A stretch of DNA of 64,000 nucleotides from Flavobacteriaceae bacterium NBU2977 (GCA_019931105.1 JAIOUW010000002.1:124001-188000); one strand, 5' to 3'; counted from the first letter of the stretch, positions 18,124 through 27,101 are shown. Program-made: numbers and translations. The notes: a model not told the origin generated them from the letters alone.

Positions 18124-19002
18124 TTGGAAAGATATATTAACGGATTTATCGATTCTTTTCTCGGTTCATTGCAATGGACATGGAAGTCCATTCTTGTTGA
18201 AGTGCCCTGGTATACGAATTATTTTTGGGGCTTGATCGTTCTTTCGTTATTGGTCTGGGGATTGGAGATTTTGTTTCCATGGCGGAAAGAGCAATCGATT
18301 TTTCGCAAGGATTTTTGGTTGGATGCATTCTACATGTTTTTCAACTTTTTCATTTTCGCTATCGTAATCAGCGGCTTTTATAAATTGTTGGAACTGTTTT
18401 TTCTTGACATTGGCATATCCATCTCCAGTTTGACCATTATCGATATGTCCGATTGGCCGGCTTGGGCCCAATTGATGATCTTTTTCGTTGTACTTGATTT
18501 CGTGCAATGGTTTACCCATATTCTTTTGCACCGATTTTCTTTTCTGTGGCAATTTCACCATATACACCATAGTGTCAAGGAAATGGGCTTCGCGGCCCAT
18601 CTGCGCTACCATTGGATGGAAAACATTTTGTATAAACCGCTTAAGACCCTGGGAGTAATGGTATTGGGAGGATTTGAACCCGAACAGGCCTATATCGTCC
18701 ACTTTGTGGCCATAACCATAGGGCATTTGAACCATGCCAATATCAAGTTGACATGGGGGCCTTTTAAATATGTTTTGAACAACCCGGTGATGCATCTACA
18801 TCATCATGCCTATACTTTGCCCAAAGGCAGCTATGGTGTCAATTTCGGTATTAGCCTAAGCCTTTGGGACTATTTGTTCCGAACAAACTATATTCCCGAT
18901 GACAACGGTGAAACGCCATTAGGCTTCCCCGGTGACGAATCGGTGCCAAAAGATTTCTTTCACCAATTGTGGTACGGCTTTTTCAAAGCAAAAACCAAGT
19001 AG
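18124..19002 (+). CDS. Fatty acid hydroxylase/sterol desaturase family membrane protein
   Basis: The 292-residue protein has about four membrane spans and the histidine boxes of the di-iron family: HILLHRFSFLWQFHHIHH (HxxxH then HxxHH) and MHLHHHAY near residue 225. The family hydroxylates or desaturates lipids. No ATG is in frame before the first membrane segment; TTG 18124 is the best start, with ATT 18115 as a weaker choice. It follows the cytochrome gene by 43 bases. The substrate is unknown. Confidence 0.83.
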   Translation: MERYINGFIDSFLGSLQWTWKSILVEVPWYTNYFWGLIVLSLLVWGLEILFPWRKEQSIFRKDFWLDAFYMFFNFFIFAIVISGFYKLLELFFLDIGISISSLTIIDMSDWPAWAQLMIFFVVLDFVQWFTHILLHRFSFLWQFHHIHHSVKEMGFAAHLRYHWMENILYKPLKTLGVMVLGGFEPEQAYIVHFVAITIGHLNHANIKLTWGPFKYVLNNPVMHLHHHAYTLPKGSYGVNFGISLSLWDYLFRTNYIPDDNGETPLGFPGDESVPKDFFHQLWYGFFKAKTK

Positions 19003-19101
19003 TAGATTTATGTGTAATCCGGTTTACAGAACAATTTTATTAGACTTCGAAAAGGTTTTTGTAAAGTGACCGTATCCATTATTGGCAATTCTTGATAAAA
19101 C

Positions 19102-19419
19102 TTACCTAAAAAGAAAGCCGAGTCCCATACGACGGAGCATCTTTTTTTCAAAATCCCAGAAGAACTTGAATTGTCCGAAAAGCCAACCATAAATTACCAA
19201 AAGAATTTGATAGAACGGAAAGATCAATAAGATACGCAGGGTCCAATACAAAGTGCCGCCCCACCAAGCATTCGAAAAGCTGTCCCTTTGCATTCCTATG
19301 AGTTCAAGAAAAGGTTTGGCCACGTAAACCGAAGAAGAACCGGTTATCGCGAATACTACCAAAATTATGATAAGTTGAAAATTGGAAGTTATTCCCCAAC
19401 GACGCCTTAATTTTTTCAT
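19102..19419 (-). CDS. DUF6787-family small membrane protein
   Basis: The start at 19419 (MKKLRRRWGITSNFQL) gives 105 residues. There are two membrane segments (LIIILVVFAITGSSSVYV and LYWTLRILLIFPFYQILLVI) and a conserved tail GQFKFFWDFEKKMLRRMG. The pattern agrees with DUF6787, a family I know from flavobacteria with no assigned role. A frame extending to 19440 was not used because the KKLRRRWG start is the conserved one. It is 30 bases downstream of the DUF6146 gene, and the pair is probably co-transcribed. Confidence 0.8.
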   Translation of the reverse strand: MKKLRRRWGITSNFQLIIILVVFAITGSSSVYVAKPFLELIGMQRDSFSNAWWGGTLYWTLRILLIFPFYQILLVIYGWLFGQFKFFWDFEKKMLRRMGLGFLFR

Positions 19420-19449
19420 GGAAAGACAAATAGGCGTCAAAGATACTTT

Positions 19450-19908
19450 TTAAATACGTGGTAGAAAAGGGCCGAGACGTTGGTTGTACTTTCTTTGAAA
19501 ATAAATAAAATAGTTGTACAGTTTGTAGTTTACCTCGTAGCCATAGTCAATATTGGGGTCGTAGTCGATCTGCAATACGTAAAGGTCCGGACTATACTGT
19601 GAAGGTGATAGCACCCGTTGGTTCCAATTGATGACATAGATTTGATTTCTATTTTCCAGAAACGACTGTGAATAGTAACCTTCGGGCCTCGCAATGCTCT
19701 GCAGCCAAAAATTAAAACCGGGTTCGATAATAATTATTTGATATTCGGTTTCATCACTGGCGATCTCAACGGTATCACCTTTTTTTTGGGCAAAGGCCTT
19801 TTTCTCCATTTCGGTCGTTTCCACAACTTTTTTGGAACTGTTGCAACCCGAAGAGGCCAACAGAAGTACTCCGAAAATAATGCCCAAATACAAACCTATT
19901 TTCCGCAT
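19450..19908 (-). CDS. DUF6146-family lipoprotein
   Basis: With the start at 19908 the product has 152 residues and a lipoprotein signal (LLLASSGC, Cys22). The mature part carries the family text IIIIEPGFNFWLQSIARPEGYY (first half), SFLENRNQIYVINWNQRV and a C-terminal DYGYEVNYKLYNYFIYFQRKY. I recognise this as DUF6146, a flavobacterial family without known function. It should be anchored in a membrane. An upstream frame to 19923 adds only MYLFL. Confidence 0.82.
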   Translation of the reverse strand: MRKIGLYLGIIFGVLLLASSGCNSSKKVVETTEMEKKAFAQKKGDTVEIASDETEYQIIIIEPGFNFWLQSIARPEGYYSQSFLENRNQIYVINWNQRVLSPSQYSPDLYVLQIDYDPNIDYGYEVNYKLYNYFIYFQRKYNQRLGPFLPRI

Positions 19909-19921
19909 AAGAAAAAGATAC

Positions 19922-19954
19922 AAAAAAAGCCGTTGGTTTGTTCCAACAGCTTTT
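19922..19954 (-). terminator. Rho-independent terminator after the DUF937 gene
   Basis: Read on the minus strand, an 11-bp stem (AAAGCTGTTGG with CCAACGGCTTT, one wobble) with a six-base loop is followed by a run of T. It begins 23 bases after the DUF937 stop and ends just before the DUF6146 start at 19908, so it separates the two genes. Confidence 0.8.
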
Positions 19955-19976
19955 ATAAATTTAAGTTAATAAGTGT

Positions 19977-20612
19977 TTACTTTCCGAAAAGCCCTCCTAA
20001 AAGGCCAGCCAAACCGCCTTTTTTCTGGCTGGTTCCCATTACCATGCCTGCAACATCGTCCAAAACACTTCCATCACCATCGGCATCGATAAGACTCATG
20101 ATCAAACTTTGGTTTTGCTGGGGTTGTCCGCCCAGCATACTTCCCAACAAACTATTAAGACCATTGGCATCGCTTACATTACTTTGTGCCTTTTGGCGCC
20201 CTAAATAGCCCATTACAATAGGTGCGGCTATTTTAAGAATGTTTGCAATCGAGCCTGCATCGATTCCTGATTTTTGACTCAAGGCGTTCTCGACTTGTGG
20301 TTGTTTGTTGCCAAAAACATGGCCCAGGATTCCGGCACCATCTTGAACGACATCATCATCGACCCCTCCTCCGAAAAGTCCACCTAAATTATCCAATATA
20401 CTTCCATCGTGCTTGTTTGATGATAAGGCACTCATCAACCCTTGTGCACCCTGAGGTTCTGCTACGTTCTTTTTCATCGCCCCCAAAATCAAGGGCATGG
20501 CCATGCTCAGCACATCGGCCGTTTTGTTCTCTGGCTGGCCTGTCTGTCCGGCAACGCCGCTGATCAGTTGTTTGCCCATAGGGCTGTTTAATAAATCTAA
20601 TAATCCTGACAT
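19977..20612 (-). CDS. DUF937 domain-containing protein
   Basis: The 211-residue protein is rich in Gly, Ala, Leu and Met and carries repeating helical units typical of DUF937 (SVLDDVAGMVMGT, MPLILGAMKKNV, APIVMGYLGRQK). It has no signal peptide. Two segments near residues 70 and 180 read DGSILDNLGGLFG and DGDGSVLDDVAGM, an internal repeat. The ending GGLAGLLGGLFGK is glycine rich. The function is unknown. A terminator follows at 19922-19954. Confidence 0.85.
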   Translation of the reverse strand: MSGLLDLLNSPMGKQLISGVAGQTGQPENKTADVLSMAMPLILGAMKKNVAEPQGAQGLMSALSSNKHDGSILDNLGGLFGGGVDDDVVQDGAGILGHVFGNKQPQVENALSQKSGIDAGSIANILKIAAPIVMGYLGRQKAQSNVSDANGLNSLLGSMLGGQPQQNQSLIMSLIDADGDGSVLDDVAGMVMGTSQKKGGLAGLLGGLFGK

Positions 20613-20688
20613 TTTATAGTTAATTTAAAATTCGATTCGTAATGTACAAAAAGTGTTCCAGTATCTCCATAAAATGTACGTAAAGAAA

Positions 20689-21639
20689 TTACTTGAGCAA
20701 ATCGATGATTTGAGTGGCCAATTCCATACCGATCCGATCTTGCGCCTCGCTTGTCGCCGCCCCGATATGAGGGGTCAACGATAAATTGGGATGCATCAAA
20801 ATTTTTATTTCGGGATTGGGTTCAGATTCGAATACGTCAAGACCGGCAAAAGAAACCTTACCACTTTCCAAAGCGTCGATCAATGCCACTTCATCGAGAA
20901 CCCCGCCACGGGCAGCGTTCACGATACCGACACCATCTTTCATCATTTCGATTTCTTTTTTGCCTATTACATATTCTTTTTGGGCCGGAACATGAAGGGT
21001 AACGAAATCGGACGATCTCAACACTTCTTCCTTCGCATTGGAAACAATATCAAAAGATACATTTTGCCCGTCAAAGAAGGTGAGGTCTATCGAAGTTTTC
21101 TCCAAAAATGGGTCAAAATAGACAACCTTCATCCCTATACCGATGGCGATTTTGGCGGTAGCCTGACCAATCCTCCCAAAACCTATGACCCCAAGAGTTT
21201 TGCCACGCAGTTCGGAGCCACCTGCATATGATTTTTTAAGCTGCTTGAATTTTGTGTCGCCTTCCAATGGCATATTGCGATTGGCATCGTGCAAAAAACG
21301 GACACCACCGAACAAATGGGCAAAGACCAGTTCGGCCACCGATCCTGAAGAGGCGGCGGGAGTATTGATAACATGTAGCCCTTTTTCTTTGGCATAGGCT
21401 ACATCAATGTTGTCCATTCCGACGCCACCACGCCCGATCAATTTTAAGCTAGGACAATTGTCGATGATATCTTTGCGTACTTTGGTCGCACTTCGCACCA
21501 ACAATCCTGAAATTGCATTTTCGTTTATGAATTTGACCAATTGTTCTTGGGCCACGGTAGTTGTTAGCACCTCGAATCCGTTTGCTTCAAGAGCTGAAAC
21601 ACCGGATGGCGAAATACCGTCGTTCGCTAATATTTTCAT
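20689..21639 (-). CDS. serA: D-3-phosphoglycerate dehydrogenase, short form (2-hydroxyacid dehydrogenase)
   Basis: The 316-residue enzyme has the NAD-binding motif GVIGFGRIGQATAKIA, the active-site segment NAARGGVLDEVALIDAL, and the catalytic His in LTPHIGAATSEAQDRIG. It lacks a C-terminal ACT domain, so serine feedback through that domain is absent. The gene lies in the same direction as serC with one small gene between, which supports 3-phosphoglycerate as the substrate in serine synthesis. A general 2-hydroxyacid dehydrogenase is the alternative. Confidence 0.88.
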   Translation of the reverse strand: MKILANDGISPSGVSALEANGFEVLTTTVAQEQLVKFINENAISGLLVRSATKVRKDIIDNCPSLKLIGRGGVGMDNIDVAYAKEKGLHVINTPAASSGSVAELVFAHLFGGVRFLHDANRNMPLEGDTKFKQLKKSYAGGSELRGKTLGVIGFGRIGQATAKIAIGIGMKVVYFDPFLEKTSIDLTFFDGQNVSFDIVSNAKEEVLRSSDFVTLHVPAQKEYVIGKKEIEMMKDGVGIVNAARGGVLDEVALIDALESGKVSFAGLDVFESEPNPEIKILMHPNLSLTPHIGAATSEAQDRIGMELATQIIDLLK

Positions 21640-21656
21640 TTATAAGTGTTAAATGT

Positions 21657-22004
21657 TCAGTTTTGAGTTTTGACGTTCAATTGACTGGTTTTGACAATTT
21701 TGGTCAACATCTTTACAATTTGTTCGATTTCATCAAGATAACCGTCCAAATTTTCTTCAACGATATTGCCTTCTTTGATAAGACGAAGCCAGTATCTTGT
21801 TTCCCTTGATTCTTTGGATGCAATGGCCATTTTTGCAATGAAATCTTTCTTTGATTGTCCGGCAGAGGCCTCAGAAACATTTGCCCCGATACTTGTTGCA
21901 GACCTTAAAAGTTGATCGGCAAAAACATACTCTCTTTTGGCTCGAAGAACCTTGATAAGCTTGATTACCTCAAGTGCAAATTGAAAACTCCTTTCCTCTA
22001 TCAA
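21657..22004 (-). CDS. Four-helix-bundle protein (S23/23S rRNA-IVP-like) inside the serine cluster
   Basis: The 115-residue protein reads MIEERSFQFALEVIKL, ADQLLRSATSIGANVSEAS and ESRETRYWLRLI, the pattern of the four-helix-bundle family first found in intervening sequences of 23S rRNA genes. Here there is no rRNA gene; it lies between serC (51 bases upstream) and serA (17 bases downstream) on the same strand. The start is TTG at 22004, just after an in-frame stop. The family has no firm function. It looks like an insertion into a serC-serA operon. Confidence 0.82.
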   Translation of the reverse strand: MIEERSFQFALEVIKLIKVLRAKREYVFADQLLRSATSIGANVSEASAGQSKKDFIAKMAIASKESRETRYWLRLIKEGNIVEENLDGYLDEIEQIVKMLTKIVKTSQLNVKTQN

Positions 22005-22055
22005 GTTTATTGATTAATGATTTAGAACTTAAAATTCAAAATTTAGGATTATGCT

Positions 22056-23120
22056 TTAACCCTTACGTTCCATTTCACTCATAACGTCTACCAAGGTTCC
22101 AACACTTTCCAATGAAAGTGCATTGTACATCGATGCGCGGTACCCCCCGACCGACCGATGTCCGTTCAATCCGTTGATTCCCGCTTCTTTCAATAAAGCG
22201 TCGAATTCGTCTTTTAGTTTGTCGTCGGTAAGGTTGAAGGTAGCGTTCATATTTGAACGATCTTCCTTATTTGCAAATCCCTCAAAAACAGGGTTCAGGT
22301 CGATCTCGGAATAGAGTAATTTAGCTTTCTTATCATTGATTTCCTCGATGGCTGAAATTCCCCCTAGATTTTTCAACCACTCTAAGGTCAGCATCGATAC
22401 ATACACGGCAAAAACAGGGGGTGTGTTGTACATGCTATCCTTTGAAATATGAACGGAATAATCAAGCATCGACGGGATCTTTCGTGAGACTTTCCCTAAA
22501 ATATCTTCTTTGACAACGACCAAGGTGGTACCCGCAGGCCCCATATTTTTTTGGGCCCCTGCATAGATCAAATCGAATTCAGAAAAGTTGAGCTGTCTCG
22601 AAAAAATATCGGAACTCATGTCACAGACCAACGGGGTATCGGTTTTTGGGAATTTTTTGAATTGCGTACCGAAAATCGTATTGTTTGAAGTTAGGTGCAA
22701 ATAATCAAGCCCATTGGGCACGCTATAGCCCTTGGGTATGTAGTTATAATTTTCATCTTTTGAGGAGCCTACTTCAACTATTTCGCCAAATAGACGGGCC
22801 TCTTTTATGGCCTTGTCGCTCCATGTTCCCGTGTTGAGGTAACCAGCTTTAGTTTCTAAAAGATTGTATGCGACCATTAAGAATTCCATGCTGGCACCAC
22901 CTTGTAAGAACAAAGCCTGATACCCTTGGTCTTCGAGCCCTAAAAGCTCTAATGCCAACGAACGGGCGTTTTCCATTACCGCCACAAAATCTTTGCTACG
23001 ATGCGATATTTCGATTATTGAAAGCCCCGATCCGTTAAAGTCCATTATGGCTTCAGAAGCCTTCAAAAAGACTTCTTGTGGCAGTATACAGGGGCCTGCA
23101 CTGAAATTGTGTTTTTTCAT
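22056..23120 (-). CDS. serC: 3-phosphoserine/phosphohydroxythreonine aminotransferase
   Basis: The 354-residue PLP enzyme starts MKKHNFSAGPCILPQEV, the family's N-terminus, which fixes the start at 23120. The Schiff-base Lys191 lies in DLIYAGAQKNMGPAGTTLV, and the C-terminus has GHRSVGGYRASMYNALS. It makes phosphoserine from phosphohydroxypyruvate, the second step after SerA, and may also serve pyridoxal phosphate synthesis. Its upstream neighbour on the same strand is the LuxC-like reductase, 95 bases away. Confidence 0.95.
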   Translation of the reverse strand: MKKHNFSAGPCILPQEVFLKASEAIMDFNGSGLSIIEISHRSKDFVAVMENARSLALELLGLEDQGYQALFLQGGASMEFLMVAYNLLETKAGYLNTGTWSDKAIKEARLFGEIVEVGSSKDENYNYIPKGYSVPNGLDYLHLTSNNTIFGTQFKKFPKTDTPLVCDMSSDIFSRQLNFSEFDLIYAGAQKNMGPAGTTLVVVKEDILGKVSRKIPSMLDYSVHISKDSMYNTPPVFAVYVSMLTLEWLKNLGGISAIEEINDKKAKLLYSEIDLNPVFEGFANKEDRSNMNATFNLTDDKLKDEFDALLKEAGINGLNGHRSVGGYRASMYNALSLESVGTLVDVMSEMERKG

Positions 23121-23215
23121 TTGGTTTATTTTACTTAAAAAAGACAAAGTGACAATAAGAAACCAAAGGTCTTAAATTTATGGGGAACTAAGAATGTCGA
23201 AAACCTAAATTTCTG

Positions 23216-24256
23216 TTATGTTTTTAACAGGAATTCAACAGTGTCGATTCCATCGGCATAATCGGTCAAGCGCGGCCTCTGCGTATGCCCAAAGGCAATT
23301 TCATTGTCGTCGATACCGGCACCGACTATACATTGAATTTTTTGGGCATCCGACTCCAAACGTTGCTTTAACCCGCTCAAGGAAGCGTACTCTTCATAAA
23401 ACGACGAGGCAATGGGCGAGGCGTAGCTTTTATCTTTCTTGAGTATGAGAAAACCATTGTCCAAAATCTTGAATTCGCTCATCAAATAGACGGCTTTATT
23501 GTAATCATAGTTATTGGCGTACTTTTTTAGTTCTATGATATCGCGATAGGTATAGATCGCCTTGAAAAAAGGATCAAAGTCATAGCCTTGGGGTACAAAT
23601 AATTTCGAAACACTTCTGCACCCAAGGCCGTAATACCTAAAAATATCTTCTCCTAGGGCCTCCAATTGTTCCATAGATTCCTCACCGGTAAGTACGGCCA
23701 CCGAATTTCGATTTTTTCGGATGATATTGGGCACTTTCCCAAAATAGTATTCGAAATAACGGGCCGTATTGTTACTTCCCGTTGCGATTACCACATCGAA
23801 ATCTTTTAGCTGATCCTTTTTAAATTCAATTCTATTGCGAATTGAAGGCTCGACTTCAATGAGATACTCCGAAAGAAAGGGGAGTAAAACCGAATCGTTC
23901 GATGATAGTTTGATAAGTACCGAATTGCCCGTTAGCAGAACCGCCAAAAAATCGTGAAACCCCACTAAGGGAATATTTCCGGCCATGATCAGGGCTACCT
24001 TTTTTAGTTTGTTTTTTTCGACATCGTATTTTGAAAACCATTCGTTCAAACGATCTTCCGTAAGCAATTCAGACCATTGGCCTAAAGTATATTTAATGTT
24101 TTCTTCGGTGAACCATCCGTTTTTATGACCGGCCAAAATGATAGCATCTTGAAGTTTATTCGACCATTCGGTTTCTTTAGGTGTATTATTTATGAAATCC
24201 CTAAGAAATTGGCCAAGTTTAGCGAAAGCAATAAATGTTTTCAGACGGTCGTTCAT
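23216..24256 (-). CDS. LuxC-like acyl-CoA reductase
   Basis: With the start at 24256 (MNDRLKTFIAFAKLG) the protein has 346 residues. It belongs to the LuxC/acyl-CoA reductase group related to aldehyde dehydrogenases: MAGNIPLVGFHDFLAVLLTGN, VIATGSNNTARYFEYYFG, and the likely nucleophile Cys213 in YYGLGCRSVSKLFVP. The frame could extend to 24421, but the extra part has no family text. The group makes aldehydes from acyl-CoA. The real substrate is unknown. It is divergent from a ferredoxin that could supply or take electrons. Confidence 0.82.
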   Translation of the reverse strand: MNDRLKTFIAFAKLGQFLRDFINNTPKETEWSNKLQDAIILAGHKNGWFTEENIKYTLGQWSELLTEDRLNEWFSKYDVEKNKLKKVALIMAGNIPLVGFHDFLAVLLTGNSVLIKLSSNDSVLLPFLSEYLIEVEPSIRNRIEFKKDQLKDFDVVIATGSNNTARYFEYYFGKVPNIIRKNRNSVAVLTGEESMEQLEALGEDIFRYYGLGCRSVSKLFVPQGYDFDPFFKAIYTYRDIIELKKYANNYDYNKAVYLMSEFKILDNGFLILKKDKSYASPIASSFYEEYASLSGLKQRLESDAQKIQCIVGAGIDDNEIAFGHTQRPRLTDYADGIDTVEFLLKT

Positions 24257-24259
24257 ATA

Positions 24260-24291
24260 TTTGCTGGAATTGGTTTTGCATTTTACCTTTG
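24260..24291 (+). promoter_or_regulatory. Bacteroidota-type promoter for the ferredoxin gene
   Basis: TTTG (24260-24263), a 20-base spacer and TACCTTTG (24284-24291) match the TTTG/TAnnTTTG promoter of the Bacteroidota primary sigma factor exactly. The -33 box sits 3 bases from the start codon of the divergent acyl-CoA reductase. The leader to the ferredoxin ATG would be about 90 bases and holds a small hairpin (CCGCA/TGCGG, 24360-24374). Confidence 0.75.
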
Positions 24292-24389
24292 CGCAAAAAT
24301 AGCAATAGAAAAGCAAAAATTGCCGTTGGATCCAGATTTGGAATTCATTGAAAGAGATACCGCAACAACTGCGGCATAAAAAGAAGATT

Positions 24390-24743
24390 ATGGCCATTAT
24401 TATTACGGATGAATGTATCAATTGTGGGGCTTGCGAGCCAGAATGCCCAAATACGGCAATTTATGAGGGTGCCGATGAATGGCGCTATTCAGATGGTACT
24501 TCACTAAAGGGCGATGTGGTGCTTACCGATGGCAAGGAGGTCGACGCCGATGCCGTACAAGAACCTGTTAGTGATGAAATATACTATATAGTTCCTGACA
24601 AATGTACCGAGTGCAAAGGTTTTCATGAAGAACCGCAATGCGCCGCGGTGTGTCCCGTAGACTGCTGCGTGCCCGATGAGGACCACGTGGAATCGGAGGA
24701 AACACTTTTGGGCAAACAGCGATTTATGCACCCTGAGGAATAA
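24390..24743 (+). CDS. Dicluster 4Fe-4S ferredoxin
   Basis: The 117-residue protein starts MAIIITDECINCGACEPECP, giving the first CxxCxxCxxxCP cluster, and has a second cluster with a stretched spacing, CTECKGFHEEPQCAAVCPVDCC. This is the YfhL/Allochromatium-like layout for two [4Fe-4S] clusters with very low potential. ATG 24390 is used since a longer frame to 24348 adds only unrelated residues. A terminator follows. It may serve the neighbouring reductase or general electron transfer. Confidence 0.92.
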   Translation: MAIIITDECINCGACEPECPNTAIYEGADEWRYSDGTSLKGDVVLTDGKEVDADAVQEPVSDEIYYIVPDKCTECKGFHEEPQCAAVCPVDCCVPDEDHVESEETLLGKQRFMHPEE

Positions 24744-24783
24744 TTATAGACCATTCCATCTTTAGATGCCAAACAATTGACTT

Positions 24784-24808
24784 GCCCGAATTTTGTTCGG
24801 GCTTTTTA
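24784..24808 (+). terminator. Rho-independent terminator after the ferredoxin gene
   Basis: A 7-bp stem GCCCGAA/TTCGGGC with loop ttttg is followed by five T. It lies 40 bases after the ferredoxin stop and directly before the ychF promoter. Confidence 0.85.
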
Positions 24809-24842
24809 TTTGATGTTAATACATAAGTAAAAGTTATCTTTG
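24809..24842 (+). promoter_or_regulatory. Bacteroidota-type promoter for ychF
   Basis: TTTG (24809-24812), a 22-base spacer and TATCTTTG (24835-24842) match the TTTG/TAnnTTTG consensus. The leader to the ychF ATG is about 45 bases. The -33 box touches the T run of the preceding terminator. Confidence 0.75.
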
Positions 24843-24893
24843 CGCCCGAAAATAACAAACTAGCTTCTAAAGTCTAGTATCTAACCAAAAAAA

Positions 24894-25988
24894 ATGAAAG
24901 CAGGTATCGTCGGATTGCCAAATGTCGGTAAGTCCACCCTTTTTAATTGCCTATCGAATGCCAAAGCGCAGAGCGCCAACTTTCCTTTTTGTACGATCGA
25001 GCCGAACATTGGTGTCGTCAATGTGCCCGATACGCGTTTGCAAAAACTTGAAGAATTGGTAAATCCTGAAAGGGTATTGCCCGCTACGGTTGAAATCGTC
25101 GATATTGCCGGATTGGTAAAAGGGGCCAGTAAAGGTGAGGGGTTAGGAAACCAGTTTTTAGGAAATATTCGTGAGACCGACGCCATTCTTCATGTCTTGA
25201 GGTGTTTTGACAATGATAACATTGTTCATGTCGATGGTTCGGTCGACCCTGTTCGTGACAAGGAAACCATCGATATAGAGTTGCAGTTAAAGGATTTGGA
25301 GTCCGTTGAAAAAAAGTTGGACAAGGTAGGGCGCGCTGCCCGCACGGGAAACAAGGATGCCCAAAAAGAAGCGGCCGTACTAGATGCAATTAAGAAGGGA
25401 TTGGAATCGGGAACATCTGTGCGAGCGATCAAAATTGCCCAGGATGATTATCTTGAATTTGTCAAACCCTTGCAACTGATCACCGACAAACCCGTCATGT
25501 ACGTTTGCAATGTCGATGAGGCATCGGCGGTTTCAGGAAATGTATATGTTGACCAAGTAAAAGAGGCCGTGGCGAGCGAGAACGCGGAAGTATTGGTATT
25601 GGCCGTAAGTACCGAGGCCGACATCACCGAACTGGAAACCTATGAAGAGCGCCAAATGTTTTTGGAAGACCTAGGGCTTTCTGAACCCGGTTCGGCCAAG
25701 CTGATCCGTGGGGCGTATAAACTTTTGGACTTGGAGACCTATTTTACGGCAGGGGTAAAGGAAGTACGGGCATGGACGATTCCCGTGGGTGCTACCGCAC
25801 CACAAGCGGCAGGCGTTATACACACCGATTTTGAAAAAGGGTTTATCCGGGCTGAAGTAATCGCCTATGATGATTACGTAAAATATGGTAGCGAAGTCAA
25901 GGTCAAGGAAGCGGGAAAAATGCGCGTCGAAGGCAAAGAGTATATTGTCAAGGACGGCGATGTGATGCACTTCAGGTTTAATGTTTAA
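24894..25988 (+). CDS. ychF: Ribosome-associated P-loop ATPase YchF (Obg family)
   Basis: The 364-residue protein has a P-loop GLPNVGKS (residues 7-14), the G3 region [20 protein letters not shown], and NVDEA in place of the GTPase NKxD motif, which is why YchF prefers ATP. The C-terminal TGS-like domain contains [21 protein letters not shown] and ends [11 protein letters not shown], as in the family. It is a conserved translation and stress-linked ATPase. Confidence 0.96.
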   Translation: MKAGIVGLPNVGKSTLFNCLSNAKAQSANFPFCTIEPNIGVVNVPDTRLQKLEELVNPERVLPATVEIVDIAGLVKGASKGEGLGNQFLGNIRETDAILHVLRCFDNDNIVHVDGSVDPVRDKETIDIELQLKDLESVEKKLDKVGRAARTGNKDAQKEAAVLDAIKKGLESGTSVRAIKIAQDDYLEFVKPLQLITDKPVMYVCNVDEASAVSGNVYVDQVKEAVASENAEVLVLAVSTEADITELETYEERQMFLEDLGLSEPGSAKLIRGAYKLLDLETYFTAGVKEVRAWTIPVGATAPQAAGVIHTDFEKGFIRAEVIAYDDYVKYGSEVKVKEAGKMRVEGKEYIVKDGDVMHFRFNV

Positions 25989-26069
25989 CAAGACCCAATG
26001 TTCTTCTGAACTTCGTATTCTTATACCAAGTTTATGTTTCGATATTTTGGTAGACACTATTTTCGTCGG

Positions 26070-26972
26070 ATGCTTAAAAGACCTTCTGAAATTGGTGTTG
26101 GTGTCCTTCTTGCGATTCTAGGCGTCGTTCTTTTTTCCGCAAAGGCGGTCATGGTAAAATTGGCCTATACCTACCAAGTGGATCATTTGACCTTGCTTTT
26201 GTTTCGTATGGTCTTCGCCTTACCGTTTTATTTGGTCATCGTTATGGTCACCAAACCCGAACCGGGTCAAAAATTAAGACCCAAAGATTATTTGTGGCTG
26301 TTTCTTTTCGGTTTTCTAGGCTATTATTTGGCAAGTCTTTTTGATTTTATGGGATTGAAATACATCAAGGCCGGCTTAGAAAGGATCATTCTTTTTATCT
26401 ATCCCACCATTGTGGTCTTACTTTCTTGGCTGTTCTTTAAAAAAAGACTGACTTCGAACCAATTTATGGCAATTCTCATCACTTATTTGGGAGTGCTCAT
26501 TACGTTTTGGGATGAAATCGGGGTTTCCACGGAAGGAGTATATTGGGGCGGTTTCTTAATTTTTCTAAGTGCCTTTACCTACGCTGCATATTTGGTCGGT
26601 AGTGGTTGGCTGATACCAAAATTCGGGGTGCTTCGCTTCACCTCATATGCGATGATCGTATCGACGTTATGTATTTTGATTCATTATTCCCTAGTGCTTG
26701 ATTTTGACTTGTTCGATTATCCAAAAGAGGTTTATTATTTGGGATCGGCTATGGCATTGTTCTCTACATTGTTGCCCTCGTTTATGGTATCTGGGGCCAT
26801 CAAACGATTGGGGGCCTCAACTTTTTCCATTTTTGGAAGCCTTGGTCCGGTATCGACCATTATTTTGGCATTTTTCTTTTTGAACGAGCGTATCACTTAT
26901 GTGCAAATATTCGGAATGTACATTGTAATTGCAGGTGTAACCTTGGTTTCGAGAAAAAAGACAACCACTTGA
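26070..26972 (+). CDS. EamA/DMT-family transporter
   Basis: About 300 residues with ten hydrophobic segments form two EamA repeats, for example GVGVLLAILGVVLFSAKAVM at the start of the first and GVYWGGFLIFLSAFTYAAYLV at the start of the second. The family moves small metabolites across the inner membrane; the substrate is unknown. The ATG at 26070 (MLKRPSEIGVG) is preferred to one at 26034 because it places charged residues just before the first span. Confidence 0.88.
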   Translation: MLKRPSEIGVGVLLAILGVVLFSAKAVMVKLAYTYQVDHLTLLLFRMVFALPFYLVIVMVTKPEPGQKLRPKDYLWLFLFGFLGYYLASLFDFMGLKYIKAGLERIILFIYPTIVVLLSWLFFKKRLTSNQFMAILITYLGVLITFWDEIGVSTEGVYWGGFLIFLSAFTYAAYLVGSGWLIPKFGVLRFTSYAMIVSTLCILIHYSLVLDFDLFDYPKEVYYLGSAMALFSTLLPSFMVSGAIKRLGASTFSIFGSLGPVSTIILAFFFLNERITYVQIFGMYIVIAGVTLVSRKKTTT

Positions 26973-27002
26973 ACCGACCTTCTGCGAATGGGTAATATCA
27001 AC

Positions 27003-27048
27003 AAAACCCCCATTTTCATTGTTAATTACTTTAACGTATAGGGGTTTT
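27003..27048 (+). terminator. Inverted repeat, probable terminator before parE
   Basis: AAAACCCC (27003-27010) and GGGGTTTT (27041-27048) are complementary, with a second stem GTTAA/TTAAC inside the loop, and T-rich sequence after it. It lies between the EamA gene and parE and could end the former. The long loop makes this moderate. Confidence 0.45.
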
Positions 27049-27101
27049 ATCTTTTTGCGAGTCGTGTTATCTTTAGCATCACTTAACCAAAATCCCGTCA
27101 A

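Noticed and set aside
21657-22004. Intervening sequence of a 23S rRNA gene
   Set aside because: No rRNA sequence is present on either side; only the protein family is shared.
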